DNA from: Valencia hispanica
Lineage: Eukaryota > Chordata > Actinopteri > Cyprinodontiformes > Valenciidae
DNA length: 64,000 nt
NCBI GenBank assembly: GCA_963556495.2
Contig: OY747713.1
Coordinates: 42,411,461-42,475,460 of the forward strand
Direction of reading: 5' to 3'
Position 1 is the first letter of the stretch, and every line of letters begins with the position of its first letter. Positions 11,838 to 24,069 of the stretch are shown piece after piece. The position numbers and the translations under genes are program-made. Under the pieces are notes generated by a model that saw only the letters and a program-made list of their open reading frames with translations, had not been told where the DNA came from and did not search any database.

Positions 11838-12762
11838 GGATCTAGTTTTTTTCTGTGCCGGGTTTCTAAGTTATTTTAACACACAAACATGCTAAAACAC
11901 ACATTTTCTGTTGGTATACAGTACTTTACGCTTTGGGAACTCTTTGTGTTTCACACTGTTTTTCTTGTCGTGGTTAGGTCTTGCTAGCTTAGTTAGCTTA
12001 GCTTCTTTGCGGCTGTGGCTACTCCTCTCCTCTCTCATATAATATATGTTATATGTTATAATGGAATGTGTAATAAATGTAGAGTTTTTGTAGCTTTGGA
12101 GGTGAGGGTGTCACAGTTCGAGACCTGGCTCCGTGCTGTTGAAAAACCAGCATGGAGCCGAGGCTTTGCCAAATAGCCATTAGCCAGCCCAGATCCAACA
12201 AGAACAAAACCACCTCGAGGACCTCCAGCAGAACCCACGCAACTGGGATCTCAGGCTGGCTGAGTGACGGTACGTAGGAAGCATAATCCCAGAACCTAGC
12301 CCACGGGTCACCACTAACCCGTCTAATAGATTTTCCCCGCTCATCGACACACCCACTGAGAAGCCGACTCCGGTAATTGGCAGCTCCAGTCAGAAACGTG
12401 ACATTAGAGACACCATTGACCTAAGTTAAATGCTTGCCATGGGCCTGAATGGGCGACATCTAATCCTACCAGAAACTGTTATGTAAGGATAAAGACTGTA
12501 AATACAGTGAGATTGTTATTTACTCTGGCAGTAATGACATCCGGTTAGGCCAATTGGAGGTCACTAAAATGAGTTTTGCTTCGGTGTGTAAATTTGCCAA
12601 AACAATGTCGGACTTGGTAATGATGTGATGACAGGTGTAGCTGCATGCTGTCATTCCACCAATGGTTGTCTAGGTGGTGTCCTACAAATGATGTGGGCTA
12701 CATCGATAACTGGCAAACATTTTGGGGAAAACCTGGTCTGATCCGGGGATACCGCATCCATC

Positions 12763-13785
12763 AATCAATCAATCAATCAATCAATCAGTCAATCAAACTG
12801 TATTTATAAAGTGCTTTTTACAGAAAGATTGCAACTCAAAGTGCTTTACAGAGTAAAAATGACTCCACATAAACCAAATTCCAATACCTCCCCACAGATT
12901 TAAAAGCATGATCACATTTATACCCCCCTCTCCCCAATCCAACCCCCATGCACACACACACTAAAGAACAACATTAAAAAAGACATTGGGCCGAGTACAG
13001 ATGAGTCAGGTAAGGTAAGGAAATGCCATCAAAGGAGCCATCTGCACCAGCACCAGCACATCAACAGCAGCAGCGAAGGCACTGACACAGGACGCCCGGA
13101 GGAGGCAAAGCTGAGACCCCCACGTCCACCTAAGCTCTACCTGGAGAGCACCCAGGCAGCTACAGCCAACCACTGCTGCCGAGGCAGAGAGCTCCCACAG
13201 AGGAAACACTGGAAGGAAGATTCAAATAACAGGTTAAAATATAAAAAGCAACAGATAAATATGATAAAACTAAGCAGTAAAATATAAGTAGAATATAAGC
13301 AGTAGAATATAAGCAAGTAAAACATGCAGAGCAATTAAACAGAGTATAATAAAAAATAATCAGTTAAAAGCTGGGCTAAAATGGTGAGTCTTGAGACTGA
13401 TCTTAAATGTTCTCTGCGGTCCTGAGGTCTTCCGGCAGCCTGTTCCAGAGGTGAGGGCCGTAGTGCTGGAAAGACGCCTCGACGTGAGTGTGTCCTGACT
13501 TTAGTGATGACAAGAAGACAGCTGCCAGAGGAGCACCGAGACCATGAAGGTTCATTTGGTCAAAGCAATTCTGAAAGATAAGAAGGGTCCAGACCAATAA
13601 GACACTTAAAAACCATTAAAAGAACCTTAAAATCGATCCTAAAACATGGTTAAAACAATGATTTTAAGATGGTTGTAATGTCCTTTTGCCTCCTGGTCTT
13701 TGTCAGGACACGTGCTGCTGAACTTTGTAGTTGTGAACCTGAGATACTCTTTTTTTGGAAGACCAGAAAGCAGGGCACTACAGTA
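12763..13785 (-). mobile_element. 5'-truncated Rex1-like LINE inserted in L2 ORF1
   Basis: Perfect 7-bp target duplication ATCCATC at 12756-12762 and 13786-13792. The 3' end on the left is a (TCAA)n tail. Minus-strand fragments encode the RT C-terminal region (for example YGPHLWNRLPEDLRTAENI near 13403-13470), broken by frameshifts. The 3' UTR block at 13006-13209 matches the copy at 45690-46512. Clade placement as Rex1/CR1-like is from recall. Confidence 0.7.
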
Positions 13786-13989
13786 ATCCATCCCGCTTTG
13801 GATAGAGCAGCTCTTCTTTCTAGAAATCTGGCCAGATTTATTAGTCCTCCAAAACACTGACAACCCAGGATCCAGGTCAGGAAGCAGAGTCGTAGTTTAA
13901 CCCACCTCTCTGCAGATTCTATTCTGTTACCCACCCATTATCCCATTGAGACAGTGTCTTGTCCTTGTCCAAAATCAAATGGGTTAAAG

Positions 13990-14972
13990 GTTAAAGGCAT
14001 GGTATACATTTCTGGGAGAGCTGTTCAAGAGGGCGTTATTTCAAAATAAAAATCTCACCCCTTTCTTCAGGCTCTCTCCCTAAGCCACGCCTCAATAACA
14101 CAAGCACACGCAGTCAGCATAGTCTCGTTGGTTCTCGTGGAGATTCGCATTCTCCGGCTTCCATCGAGTACATGGCGCATTCACAGGTAAGAAAATGTCG
14201 ACATTGTATTCAACATAATATAGGGTAAATCTAAAAAAATATATTTTTAGACGATTTAGCGAGTAGCGCACACGGACCGTCACCAGACTGTGGAACAGTA
14301 GTCCTAAGAGAATCGAAATGATTAAAAAAAAATGCAGTTTCTATAAGTGAAAGAGAGGAAGATGAGAAAAAGATGTGTTAATTAAGAACTCCTTCATCCA
14401 CTGACATGTCTCCTGGAAACGTAAGGAGGAAAATCAGGTAAAAGAAGACGTGATGAAGAATCGTGGATGATGGTGAGCAGATTGTTAGGTGCAAAGTGTA
14501 GCCGTAGGAGTGGCAGTTCAGACTGGGTTTAGAGAAAGCTTCTTCAGTCTGGACCACATGTTCACCGACCACAGGTAGGCTAATTTCTTTTGTCTTCCCT
14601 GCATCTCATTTTCAGCGAATAAAAACAATTTATTAGTGGTATCTCTGACTGGAAACATCCTGAACCATGTGTGAGCATGAGGAAAGCTCTGATCAGTGCA
14701 TCAGCCACTGGAACGATAGTTAAACTGGAACACCTGGAGGGAGAGACGCTGTACTGGCGGGTAGTTCTGCTCAGATGTCATTCAGTTTTTAGGTGACAGG
14801 CATGGTTTTCTATGCTGATGTCTTTCGGTGCTGATCAGTGACACTACTCGCTGCTGAAACAGATTCCTTAAAAGGCCGATTAGAGAGACGGCGGCGGAGA
14901 GAAGCGACCAGACAGATTACCCCGTCAGAAAAAGATCTGGTTAAATTACCCTGAAGTTCAGATAGTGGAAAT
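13990..14972. mobile_element. Unresolved insertion replacing part of the L2 ORF1-endonuclease junction
   Basis: L2 sequence stops near 13990 and resumes at about 14973 in the middle of the endonuclease, so the intervening L2 bases are missing. The inserted DNA starts TTAAAGGCATGGTATAC (TTAA-MITE-like). It ends ATAGTGGAAATGCGCCTTTA, the complement of which matches the start of the element at 26150. At least two repeats may be merged here. Confidence 0.4.
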
Positions 14973-15310
14973 GCGCCTTTAGACTCAATTGGCTTTACTC
15001 AAAAAGTACACGGACCCCTCCACTCGTGTCAAAAGACTTTGGATCTTGTACTGACATACAGCCTTGAGTGTGAGGAAATAACAGTTCTCCCACAACACCA
15101 GGTCCTGTCCGACGATTTTTTAGAATTTTTGAATTCATTTGAAGTGGCAATTTTAAACCTAAAAGAAAATTTCATTATAGTAGAGCTTTATTAGACAAGG
15201 CTGTAACAAGTTTTAAAGAATCTGTTTCATTCTTATTTTCCTCAGATTAACACAGTGGAGGGCAGCAATTCCATCTCAAAATCTTCAGAAATTGATGGTC
15301 TGGTTCATAG

Positions 15311-15477
15311 TGGTTTGTCCAGTGTGTCTCTGTGTTGCCCTGCGATAGACTGGCGACCTGTCCGGGTGTACCCCGCCTCTCGCCCCATGACAGCTGGAGA
15401 TAGGCACCAGCGGGGGGTGCAGGGTTACCTCCGCAACCCTGCATAGGAATGACGGGTAGAGAAAATGGATGGATGGT
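15311..15477 (+). mobile_element. Rex3/RTE-like 3' tail with GATG repeats
   Basis: A 167-bp insert flanked by the perfect 10-bp duplication TGGTTCATAG (15301-15310 and 15478-15487). It contains the common fish 3' UTR phrase GGGTGTACCCCGCCTCTCGC and ends in ATGGATGGATGG, typical of Rex3/RTE-type tails. It interrupts the L2 endonuclease region. Confidence 0.75.
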
Positions 15478-16288
15478 TGGTTCATAGCGTTACTTCCTCA
15501 TTGTGTTTGGCATTAGATAGTGTAGCCCCCTTAAAAAAGAAGGTAATTAGCCATAGGAGGTCGGCTCCCTGGTTTAATTCAATTCAATTCAGTTTATTTA
15601 TATAGCTCCAATTCACAACAGATGTCATCTCAAGGCACTTAACAAGAAGTCATTTCAATACATTTATACAAACATTCCAATCAGTTAAAAAATTTCTTAT
15701 ATAAGGAATCCCAGCAGATTGCATCAGTCATTGGCGTGAGGTTGGGCAGACTTTCCAACCACATCAATCCTTCAGCAATCCCTCATACTGAGCAAGCATG
15801 TAGCGACGGTGGAGAGGAAAAACTCCCCTTTAACAGGAAGAAACCTCCAACAGAACCAGGCTCAGTAGGAGCGGCCATCTGCCACGACCGTCTGGGGGTT
15901 TGAGAAGACAGAGCAGAGACACAGAAAGAACAGAAGATCTGATATAACAGTACTTTCTATGTTACAGAGTGTAAAAAGTTGATAACAGGACACAGTGGAT
16001 GTTCAGTTACTGGGAGCATCATCCCAGTCGATGCCCCCCGTCCAACAGGGCATTGCAGCCAAGCAGGATACCAAACCAGGTATCTCTTCTATGGAGAGAA
16101 AAACACTGAGAGAACACAAAGTTAACAGTCGAAATAACAGAATGTACTGTAATACAACTGGAGAGTAGTAGTAGAAAAGGAAGTAGCAGAGTGAAGAAAA
16201 TTGGTAAGTCTGTCCTCCAGCAGTCTAAGCCTATAGCAGCATAACTAAACAGAGATAGCTCAGGATGACCATATGCTGTTCTAGCTTG

Positions 16289-17290
16289 TCAAAGGGTCTT
16301 TTTATACAGCAGTAGACTGTTATTCCAGGTTAAATAGGAATCCTCTAGATGTGTAGAGCGCCATTTTCTCTCCAACTTCCTAGTATTCTGCTTTAAAGTA
16401 TGCAACTCTGCGTTAAACCAAGGAGTCAGCCTCCTATGGCTAGCCACTTTCTTTTTTAAGGGGGCTACACTATCTAATGCCAAACGCAATGAGGACGTAA
16501 CGCTGGGAACCAGACCATCAATTTCTGAAGGGTTAGAGATAGAATTGCTGCCATCCACTGTGTTACTCTGAGACACTGAGGAAAGTAAGAATGGAACAGA
16601 TTCTTTAAAAATTGTTACAGCATTGTCTGATGAAGCTCTACTATAATGAAATTTTCTTTCAGATTTAAGATGGTCAGTTAAAGAAAATTCAAAAGTTATC
16701 AAGAAGTGGTCAGACAGGACCGGGTTATGTGGGTGGACTGTTATTTCCTCACACTCAATACCGTATGTCAGTACAAGGTCCAAAGTGTGTTTACCCGAGT
16801 GGGTCGATCCCTGTACTTTTTGAGTAAAGCCAATTGAGTCTAAAATAGCATTAAAGGCTGCAGTTAGGCTATCACTTTCAGTGTCCACATGAATATTGAA
16901 GTCCCCCACTATAATGACCCTATCAGTATTTAATACTAAATCAGATAAAAAATGTGAGATCTGATCCAAGAATTGAGAGTAAGGGCCTGGTGGACAATAC
17001 AAAACCCCAAACAAAAATGGTCTTAATGTTTTGCAACTTGAATGAGGAAAATTAAGGGTTAGATGTTCAAAAGAACTGTAGCTATCAATTGGTCTGGGAC
17101 TAATTAGTAAATCAGAACGAAAAATGGTTGCAACTCCTCCTCCTCGCCCAGTACTTCTAGGAATTTGAAAATTTAAATGACTGGAAGGAGTTGACTCATT
17201 TATACTGACATAATCCTCCTGCTGTAACCAGGTTTCTGTGAGACAAAGCAAATCAATGTGATTATCACAAATCAAGTCATTTGCTGACAA
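16289..17290 (-). pseudogene. L2 ORF2 apurinic-type endonuclease domain, RT missing
   Basis: An open 333-residue frame. Catalytic motifs of the APE-type endonuclease are visible: the glutamate in LCLTETWL (about residues 15-22), VGDFNIHVD (about 147-155) and the terminal SDHFLI (about 200). In L2 elements this domain nicks target DNA for reverse transcription. The frame ends in the linker where RT should follow, so the protein could nick but not copy. The upstream ORF1 is in the same orientation. Confidence 0.8.
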
Positions 17291-17537
17291 AGTCTTTGAG
17301 GAGAGAGATCTTATGTATAATAAACCAAATTTAATAGATTTATTTTTCTGTTCAGTCAGTCGTATTTATCTTTATGAGATTTCCATAATTTGCTTTTGTT
17401 GGCTTAACTTTTAATCCATTTAATTTTGGCCGTGGGCAAGACACTGTTTCTCTAGGGTAATGGGTGGGTAACAGTACAGAAGCAGCAGAGAGGTGGGTTA
17501 AACTATGACTCTGCTTCCTGTTCTGGACCCTGGGTTG

Positions 17538-18384
17538 TCAGTGTTTTGGAGGACTAATAAATTCGGCCATATTCCTAGAAAGAAGAGCTGCTCCATTCAA
17601 AGTGGAATGGATGCCGTCTCTCTGGATCAGACCAGGTTTTCCCCAAAATGTTCGCCAGTTATCAATGTAGCCAACATCGTTTGCAGGAGGCCACCTAGAC
17701 AACCATTGATGGAATGACAGCATGTGGCTAAACATGTCCGATCAGCAGGGGACCAGAACAGATTACAGAGTCTGACATTGTTTTGACAAACTTACACACC
17801 GAAGCAACACTAAATTTAGTGACCTCCGATTGGCGTAACCGGGTGCCACTGTATTTACGCTTATCCTTAGACAGCAGTTTCAGGTAGGATTTGATGTCGC
17901 CCATTCTGGCCCCTGGCAAACATTTGACGATGGTCAATGGTGTCTCTAATGCCCCGTTTCTGACTATGGAGCTGCCAATTACCAGGCTCGGTTTCTCAGC
18001 GGGTGTGTCGCTGAGCGGGGAAAATCTGTTAGAAACGCGGACCGGTTGGTGGTGGCCCATGGGCTGGATCCTAGAACTATGCTTCCTACGTACCGTCACC
18101 CAGCCGGCCTGAGGTCCCGGCTGCATGGGCTCTACCGGAGGACGGCTAGGGGGTTCTATCCTTGTTAGCTCCGTGCTGGCTAATGGGCTTCGGCTATCTG
18201 CTGGTTTTTCAACAGCGCGGAGCCGTGCTTCTAATTCTGATACCCTCGCCTCCAAAGCTACAAAAATATTAAATTTATTACAGTTACCATTATCACTAAA
18301 GGAGGCAGGGAAGTAACTAAACATCTGACAGAGAGAGCAAGAGAGAAGAAAGTAGTTAGAGACAGGAGAGAGAAGAGTAGCCAA
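17538..18384 (-). pseudogene. L2 ORF1 with SGNH/esterase-like domain, frameshifted
   Basis: The N-terminal part (18384-17728) has a short coiled-coil ([13 protein letters not shown]) and a Pro-rich linker. [10 protein letters not shown] block follows, the nucleophile-serine motif of the SGNH-type ORF1 found in CR1/L2 elements. A second frame (17735-17538) continues with [11 protein letters not shown] and the DGIH catalytic pair. The two frames are separated by a frameshift, and part of the middle block (normally GxND) is lost. ORF1 proteins bind element RNA. A related ORF1 on plus is split by the insertion at 12763. Confidence 0.7.
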
Positions 18385-20089
18385 AGCCGCAATGAAGCTA
18401 AGCTAACTGAGCTGGCAAGACCTTACCACCCCAAGAAAAGCTGCGTGAAACAAGGAGTTCCCAAAACGTAAAGTACACCACTACAAAACTTGTGTTTTTG
18501 TGTGCTTGTGTGTTAAAATAACTTAGAGAGGCCTCAGCACAGAGAAAACAAGATCAATTCAAGAGAGTCTGAACACCAAACAGCTTCACGAAGTGCAACA
18601 GCGACAACAGGAAATGACGCAATACGGCTTACCCTGTCACAGAGCTGCTGAGTAGGTTTAATGGTTTATTGCAGATCTGCGTACCTTAAAGCAGAATACT
18701 AGAAAATTAGAGAGAAAATGGCGCTCTACACACCTAGAGGATTCCTATTTAACCTGTCTTGAAGAAATAAATGCATGGATGACTCTAAGCTTTCTGCTTT
18801 TAAATTCTGACAAGACAGAAGTTGTCGTCTTTGGACCAGAAGCTCTGAAAAAGAAACTGCTCACTTCATCTGGATGGCATTAAATTGGCCTCCGGTAAAG
18901 AACGTAAAGAACCTCAGGGTTATTTACCTCAAGGTTGGACTACTGTAATTCTTTACTATCAGGTAGTCCACAAAATGTAATTAAAAGACTTAAGTTGATC
19001 CAAAATACTGCAGCAAGAGTTCTGATGAATATTAAAAGAGAGATCACATTTCTCGTGTTTTTGCCTCCCTTCATTGGCTCCCTGTTAAATCCAGAATAGA
19101 ACCTAAGATCCTCCTTCTTACATACAAAGCCCTTAATAATCAAGCTCCATCATACATCAAAGATCTAATTGTTCCATATGTTCCTAACAGAGCACTTCGC
19201 TCTCAGACTGCCGGTTTACTGGTGGTTCCTCGGATTTCTAAAAGTAGAATGGGAGGCAGATCTTTTAGTCATCAGGCTCCTCTCCTGTAGAACCAGCTCC
19301 CAGCTTTAGTCCGTGAGGCAGACACTCTGTTTACTTTTAAGGCCAGGCTTAAAACTTTCCTTTTTAATAAAGCTTATAGTTGTCTTAGGTGATCCTGAGC
19401 TATCGCTGTAGTTATGCTGCTATAGGCTTAGAGTGCTGGAGGACAGACTGATTACTTTTCTTCACTTTGCTACTTTTCTCTTCTACTACTCTCCAGTTGC
19501 ATTATTTGCTGTTTTTTTACTGTTAACTTTGTTTTTTCTCAGTGTTTTTCTCTCCATAGAAGCTATACCTGGTCTGGTATTCTGCTCAGCTGCAATGTAT
19601 TATTGGAAAGGGGGGAGATCGACTAGGATGATGCTTCCAGGAACTGTTTGTCCTCCGTGTCCTGTTATCAACTTTTTGCTTTCTTTAATATTGAAAGTAC
19701 GCTTTCATCAGTTCTTTTTTTCTTTCTGTGTCTCTGCTCTGTCGTGGCAGATGGCTGCTCTTACAGAGCCAGGTTCTGCTGGAGGTTTCTTCCTGTTAAA
19801 GGGGAGTTTTTGCTCTCCACTGTCGCTACATACTTGCTCAGTATGAGGGATTGCTGAAGGATTGCTGTGGTTGGAGTCTGCATCAACGGGGCATAACTGC
19901 GAGTCAATGACGGGATGCAATCTGGTGGGATTCCCGGAATATAAAACTTTCAAGCTGATTGGAATGTATGTATAATTGTATTAAAATGACCTTTCTTGTA
20001 AACTGCCTTGAGATGACATCTGTGATGAATCAACGCTATAAACATGAATTGAATTGAATTAAATCAAAAAGCATCAAAACATGCTACTG

Positions 20090-20345
20090 TTCTGACATTC
20101 CAGCTATTATTAATCAATTATTCAAAGACAGGTCTTAACAGATTTAAAGAAACTCAGTGTTTCAGCAGCTTTGCAGTGGTCTGGAAGTTTGTTCCATATT
20201 AGAGGAGCATAGAAACTGAAAGCTGCGTCTCCATGTTTGGTTCAGACTCTAGGGACGCTGAGTCTGCTGTAACTATGCGACCTGAGTGGTCTGTGGGGTT
20301 GGTATGTTGTGGGGGAAGGAATGGAACATTTGATTTTATATGACA
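20090..20345 (-). mobile_element. LINE RT C-terminal fragment (L2-B type)
   Basis: The reverse complement encodes a frame resembling FSFYAPLIWN, the C-terminal motif also seen in the copy at 30530. About 250 bp, no intact frame. Confidence 0.45.
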
Positions 20346-20870
20346 TTCAAACTGATTTATGTGTTGAAGAATTCAAATTGCACATCTCTCTGAAGAAAAC
20401 ATGTTAGGGGTAGCAAGAGGCTTGAGCCTGGAACGAAAGTTAATCTTTCCGCAAGACAGCAATCCTACACATACAGCCAGAGCTGCAGCAGAGTGGTTTA
20501 TATCAGGGCACAAACCTGTTATGAATATGCTAAGCTTGAAGATAGCTTATTCACAGATGCAGTCTGATTAAAACTGAGTGCAATTTACAGTCTCTAGATG
20601 TCCAAAGGTGGTAGAAACATACCCTTAAAGACTTGCCATAAATGCAGGTAAAGGTGGTTCTGAAAGATAAAAGAATCTCACACACCATGTGCCGTTTTCA
20701 TTCCACTTCACAATCATCCAGTACTTTGTGTGAGTTTGTCCCAGAAAACCCACGAGAGAATATGCTGGAGTGTGTGACTGCACTGTGGCAAGCTGTGAAA
20801 AAGCTCAAAGGGTGGGAATACTTTTGGAAGACGGTGTATAGTCTCGATCTCAGTTTATATTATGCATCTG
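20345..20870 (+). mobile_element. Tc1-like transposase 3' fragment
   Basis: Near 20440-20505 a frame reads FPQDSNPTHTARAAAEWF, the last catalytic block of Tc1 transposases. Downstream matches 3' sequence ending in GGGTGGGAATACTTTTGGAAG, like the tips of these elements. 5' part absent. Confidence 0.55.
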
Positions 20871-20879
20871 ATTTTCATT

Positions 20880-21990
20880 TAATCGTGTAATCCAGACTAG
20901 CCGTCTCTCACAATACACCCACCAAGGAATGTGCCTAACATGTAAATGTCATAATGAGATTTTTGTTTTTGTTTAAAGGCTGGAAATTTACACAAAACCC
21001 CTTTGGTTCGCGACCGCAGAGGGTCCGCAGCATTGTGGAAAATGAGAAACGAATGCCTTCAAACAAAGCTTCGTCTTGTATGACAAACAGCCTCGCGTAA
21101 AACACGACACCAAAACAGCACAATAATGCAGCCTGGCCCAGGATTCTTCATGTCCACGTTATTGTGGATCTCTGTGCGCATGCCAACTGGAGACTCACCA
21201 ACAACAGGGCAATGCCAGCGCTTCCACCCACTGCTCAGCCCTTCGTGCTCCCCGCCTTTGAGATCTGCTAAGCTGAGTGCGGGGAGTCCTATAAGCCTTG
21301 TTGTGGGATCTGTTGTCCTCCAGCTGGCAACAAATCAGTCTCTCCATCCTTGTGGCCGTTTAGAAGTTTTGTTGTGTTGTTGCTGTGGTTGTTGTCGGAG
21401 GATGAGGTCAGGGGCTTTTCAATTAAAGAGATGTATTTCCCTCTGTGTCCCATCCAGCCTCGTTATCCCAACGTCTGAATGATCTTCTGCAGCTGAGGCT
21501 CATTCCTGAGTTTAAGGAAGACAAGAGTGCTCTCCAGTCTAGAAAGGATCCTCAACAAACAACACAGTATGAAGATGAATTGTCTCGATGGTACCCATTC
21601 CTAATCAATCGGTTTAATTGATTGGGCTTAGCACTGGAATAAGCTTCAGTATGATTCATGGAAGCTCCACTCCTCTCTGGGAAACCGAATAAGGCCTGTG
21701 ATACTGGTTGATTATAAATGGCCTTGACCCATTTTATAGAAAGGACGAGGTACTTACCACTCCAGTGCTACTTCATCATTTATTTCATGCACTAGTGAGC
21801 TCAATGAGAGCTTGAACTGAGCAGAGAGAAGGGTAAATATTATAGTTAGACTGGATTGAAAATGAAGACTTGCAAAGACATAGAAACCACATTTTTACAT
21901 ACGCTGCATAAAAAGACTTCTTATTTTCCACAATTTTCTGAACTGAAATCAGACTTAATGTATCCCCAAAATTAATTATGTTATCTAAAG
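20880..21990. other. Gene-free stretch, single-copy in this window
   Basis: No exon or RNA gene seen. The block at 20930-21480 lacks repeat hallmarks and stands out from the surrounding transposon debris; it could be regulatory, but there is no direct support. Confidence 0.35.
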
Positions 21991-21992
21991 GC

Positions 21993-22994
21993 CAGAGGTC
22001 ACGCTAAATGTTTTTGTTGTCTGTCGTTTTGACTGACAGAGTCAAAAAAATTCTGTCATAACCTATTTTTACCTGTCAATTCTTAAAATGATAACATAAC
22101 AAATAGTATTTTTCTTCTTTATTTTAAATAATAAATCTGAACAAGCTGAACTAACAAGTACATATAAAAACATGAAACTACATGATTGCACTTAAAGCAC
22201 GAACAGTTCACCTGCTGTGGTCTGAAGGCACAGTCCCACAACTTCGTCCTGCTCTGCATGGAACCGAAACGTTTGCCCAATTTGTAATCAAACAGTGGGA
22301 TTGCTGCAGAGGTTTTCGCCATGAGGTTTTGGAATTTTGCCTCGGACAGATGACTTCTTATGGGGATTTAGATGTTGTTCTGGAGGCTGAATCCACACTC
22401 CAATGATACACTGGAGCCTGGAATTAAGCACCACTTCAGCCAAAGTTTTGAAATGAGGGAACATTTCTCCAGCTGAAGCGATCAGAAGTCGGAAAGACTT
22501 ACTGGATGAGCAGTTTCCAGACCCACAAGCTATTGCTTCAGCGGGAGGAAATCCTGCAGCATATGCTGCTGACTTCTTGTTAAGTGGCTTGAGATTACAT
22601 CTGTTGTGAATTGGCGCTATATAAATAAACTGAATTGAACTGAATTGAATATGCGCTGCTTCTGCACTGGAGGTTGGCACAACACCAGGCTCCTGGGAGC
22701 GACGCGCTCCAAAGCCTCGGTAACTCTTCACGCACTGTCAGGTCCCGGTTAGTGAGATGACTACGGTCTCCTGGTCCGAGATGATGCTCAGATGCTTTCA
22801 TGGAAATAGTTTTGTTGATTAATTCAGTTATCTGTACTCTGTGTGTAAAGTTGAAAATGTCTGTTCATGTGCACCAAGGGGTCAGAGGTGTGAATACTGA
22901 TCTGTCAAAGTGACGGACAGCCTTCAGATTTGTCTGTCACCGTTTTTAAAAAAAACTGTCAAACATGGAAAATATTCAGTTAACTCGACCCCTG
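21993..22994. mobile_element. hAT-like non-autonomous element with an L2 tail inside
   Basis: The ends CAGAGGTCACGCTAAAT (21993) and the complement of CAGGGGTCGAGTTAACT (ending 22994) are imperfect inverted repeats of hAT type. I do not find a matching 8-bp duplication, which lowers confidence. Interior inverted GACTGACAG/CTGTCA words occur near both ends. An L2 3' tail sits at about 22575-22650. Confidence 0.45.
22575..22650 (+). mobile_element. L2 3' terminal fragment
   Basis: GGCTTGAGATTACATCTG, GGCGCTATATAAATAAACTG and a TTGAA-rich tail match the last 75 bases of the L2 copies at 20000-20060 and 37480-37537. Confidence 0.7.
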
Positions 22995-23152
22995 GGTCAG
23001 ACAGAGAATATTTTAGAGAGATTGTATTATTTTCTTTAAACTAAGAAGTCTACATACATTAGGATTACTATGTCTTTGAACAATCTGTGAAACCCCAGCT
23101 TTGTAAGCTGTGAGATGAGTTAAATGGAGGCACACGTCAATACTTCCTACAT

Positions 23153-23270
23153 CATGGAGAAATCTAGGGTGTTCAGGAAAGATATTAAGATGAGATTTGT
23201 GGACCTCTACAAGTCTTTTTTATCCTTGAGTACAATTTCTAGATGCCTGAAGGTGCCACATATATTTGTT
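23153..23270 (+). mobile_element. Tc1-like transposase N-terminal fragment
   Basis: The frame starting MEKSRVFRKDIKMRFVDLYK resembles the N-terminal helix-turn-helix of Tc1 transposases. It is cut off at about 23270 by a LINE. Confidence 0.5.
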
Positions 23271-24068
23271 TAAATATACAAATATATCCAAGTATAAACT
23301 GTTCAACCTTCCTTCTGTCCTGGAACAAGACAAGTTCTGTCCCAGAATGTGTTTTGGCACCAGTGGTACTTCCCTTTTCTATCAGTCGTGCTGTCATCAA
23401 CCTTGGAATCAGGCTGGATTCAACATTGAAAATAGACTCACAGATTAATTCATTAGGGAAGTATTGCTTCTTCTTTTAGTTGAGATGCTAAAGCTAAAAT
23501 CCATCCTGTCCAGAAAGCATCTCCAATCTGTTATTCATGGATTTATCACCTCAAGCCTTGACTATTCCGATTTCTCTTTGGTAGCTGTTAAATAAAGTTC
23601 CCTTGGCCATCTCTAGTTCGTTTAGAACGCAGCTGCCAGGTTTCTTACTGCGGCAGATAAGAGATGTCATATTACACCGATTTTGAGCCTATTGCACTGG
23701 TTACCGGTTCATTACAGGATACAGTTTGTTTATTTTTAAATCGCTGAAAGGTCTTGCTCCCCCCTATATCAGTCAGAACTTCATCCTTACCAGTCATCTT
23801 GCGCCCTCAGGTCCACTGATTATTTTCTCCTGCATGTCCCGAAAGTGCATTCCTATGGGGGAATTTTACTGCGAAACAGCCTTGCTCCTAAATACTCTGG
23901 AATGAGCTCCCCTTTGACATAAAGCACTTTTGATTTTGTGTAACTTTTATTTCTTCTCTTTTCTGTCCCTTTATATCTTACCTTTTGCATGTATCCCGTG
24001 TACAGCACTTGGGTTGACTGCCATGTCTTACGGAAAGCGCCTATTTGAATAAAGTGGTATGGTATGGT
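23270..24068 (+). mobile_element. 5'-truncated LINE with (TGGTA)n tail
   Basis: Broken frames encode the end of a reverse transcriptase (SLDYSDFSL, then HITPIL and LHWLPV), with several stops. It ends with GCCTATTTGAATAAAGTGG and a short GGTAT repeat. CR1/Rex1-like by recall. Confidence 0.6.
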
Positions 24069-24069
24069 A

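Larger units (their letters stand above)
15579..18654 (-). mobile_element. Antisense L2 with intact ends but RT deleted
   Basis: A 3.08-kb element lies in the endonuclease of the plus-strand L2. It is flanked by GGTTTAAT at 15571-15578 and 18655-18662, and host L2 coding sequence resumes exactly after it. It retains a 5' UTR, ORF1, the full endonuclease and the 3' UTR with its TTGAATTGAA tail. The whole reverse transcriptase is missing: at about 16289 the frame jumps from the post-endonuclease linker into the 3' UTR. It is therefore an internally deleted, non-autonomous derivative. Confidence 0.8.
11838..20062 (+). mobile_element. L2 (Maui-like) retrotransposon, plus strand, split by four insertions
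   Basis: The pieces align with the antisense L2 inside it. 5' UTR and ORF1 are at about 11860-12762 and 13786-13990; endonuclease remnants at 14973-15310 and 15478-15578; the endonuclease-RT linker, RT tail and 3' UTR at 18655-20062, ending in a TTGAATTGAATT tail. The RT is internally deleted: near 18760 the reading jumps from the endonuclease linker to the end of the RT palm. Further frameshifts and stops are present. Insertions are the Rex1-like element at 12763-13785, the unresolved insert at about 13990-14972, the Rex3-like tail at 15311-15477 and the antisense L2 at 15579-18654. Confidence 0.75.

Noticed and set aside
16289..17290. Host APE-type nuclease gene
   Set aside because: The sequence and context (ORF1 upstream, L2 3' UTR downstream) are those of an L2 retrotransposon.
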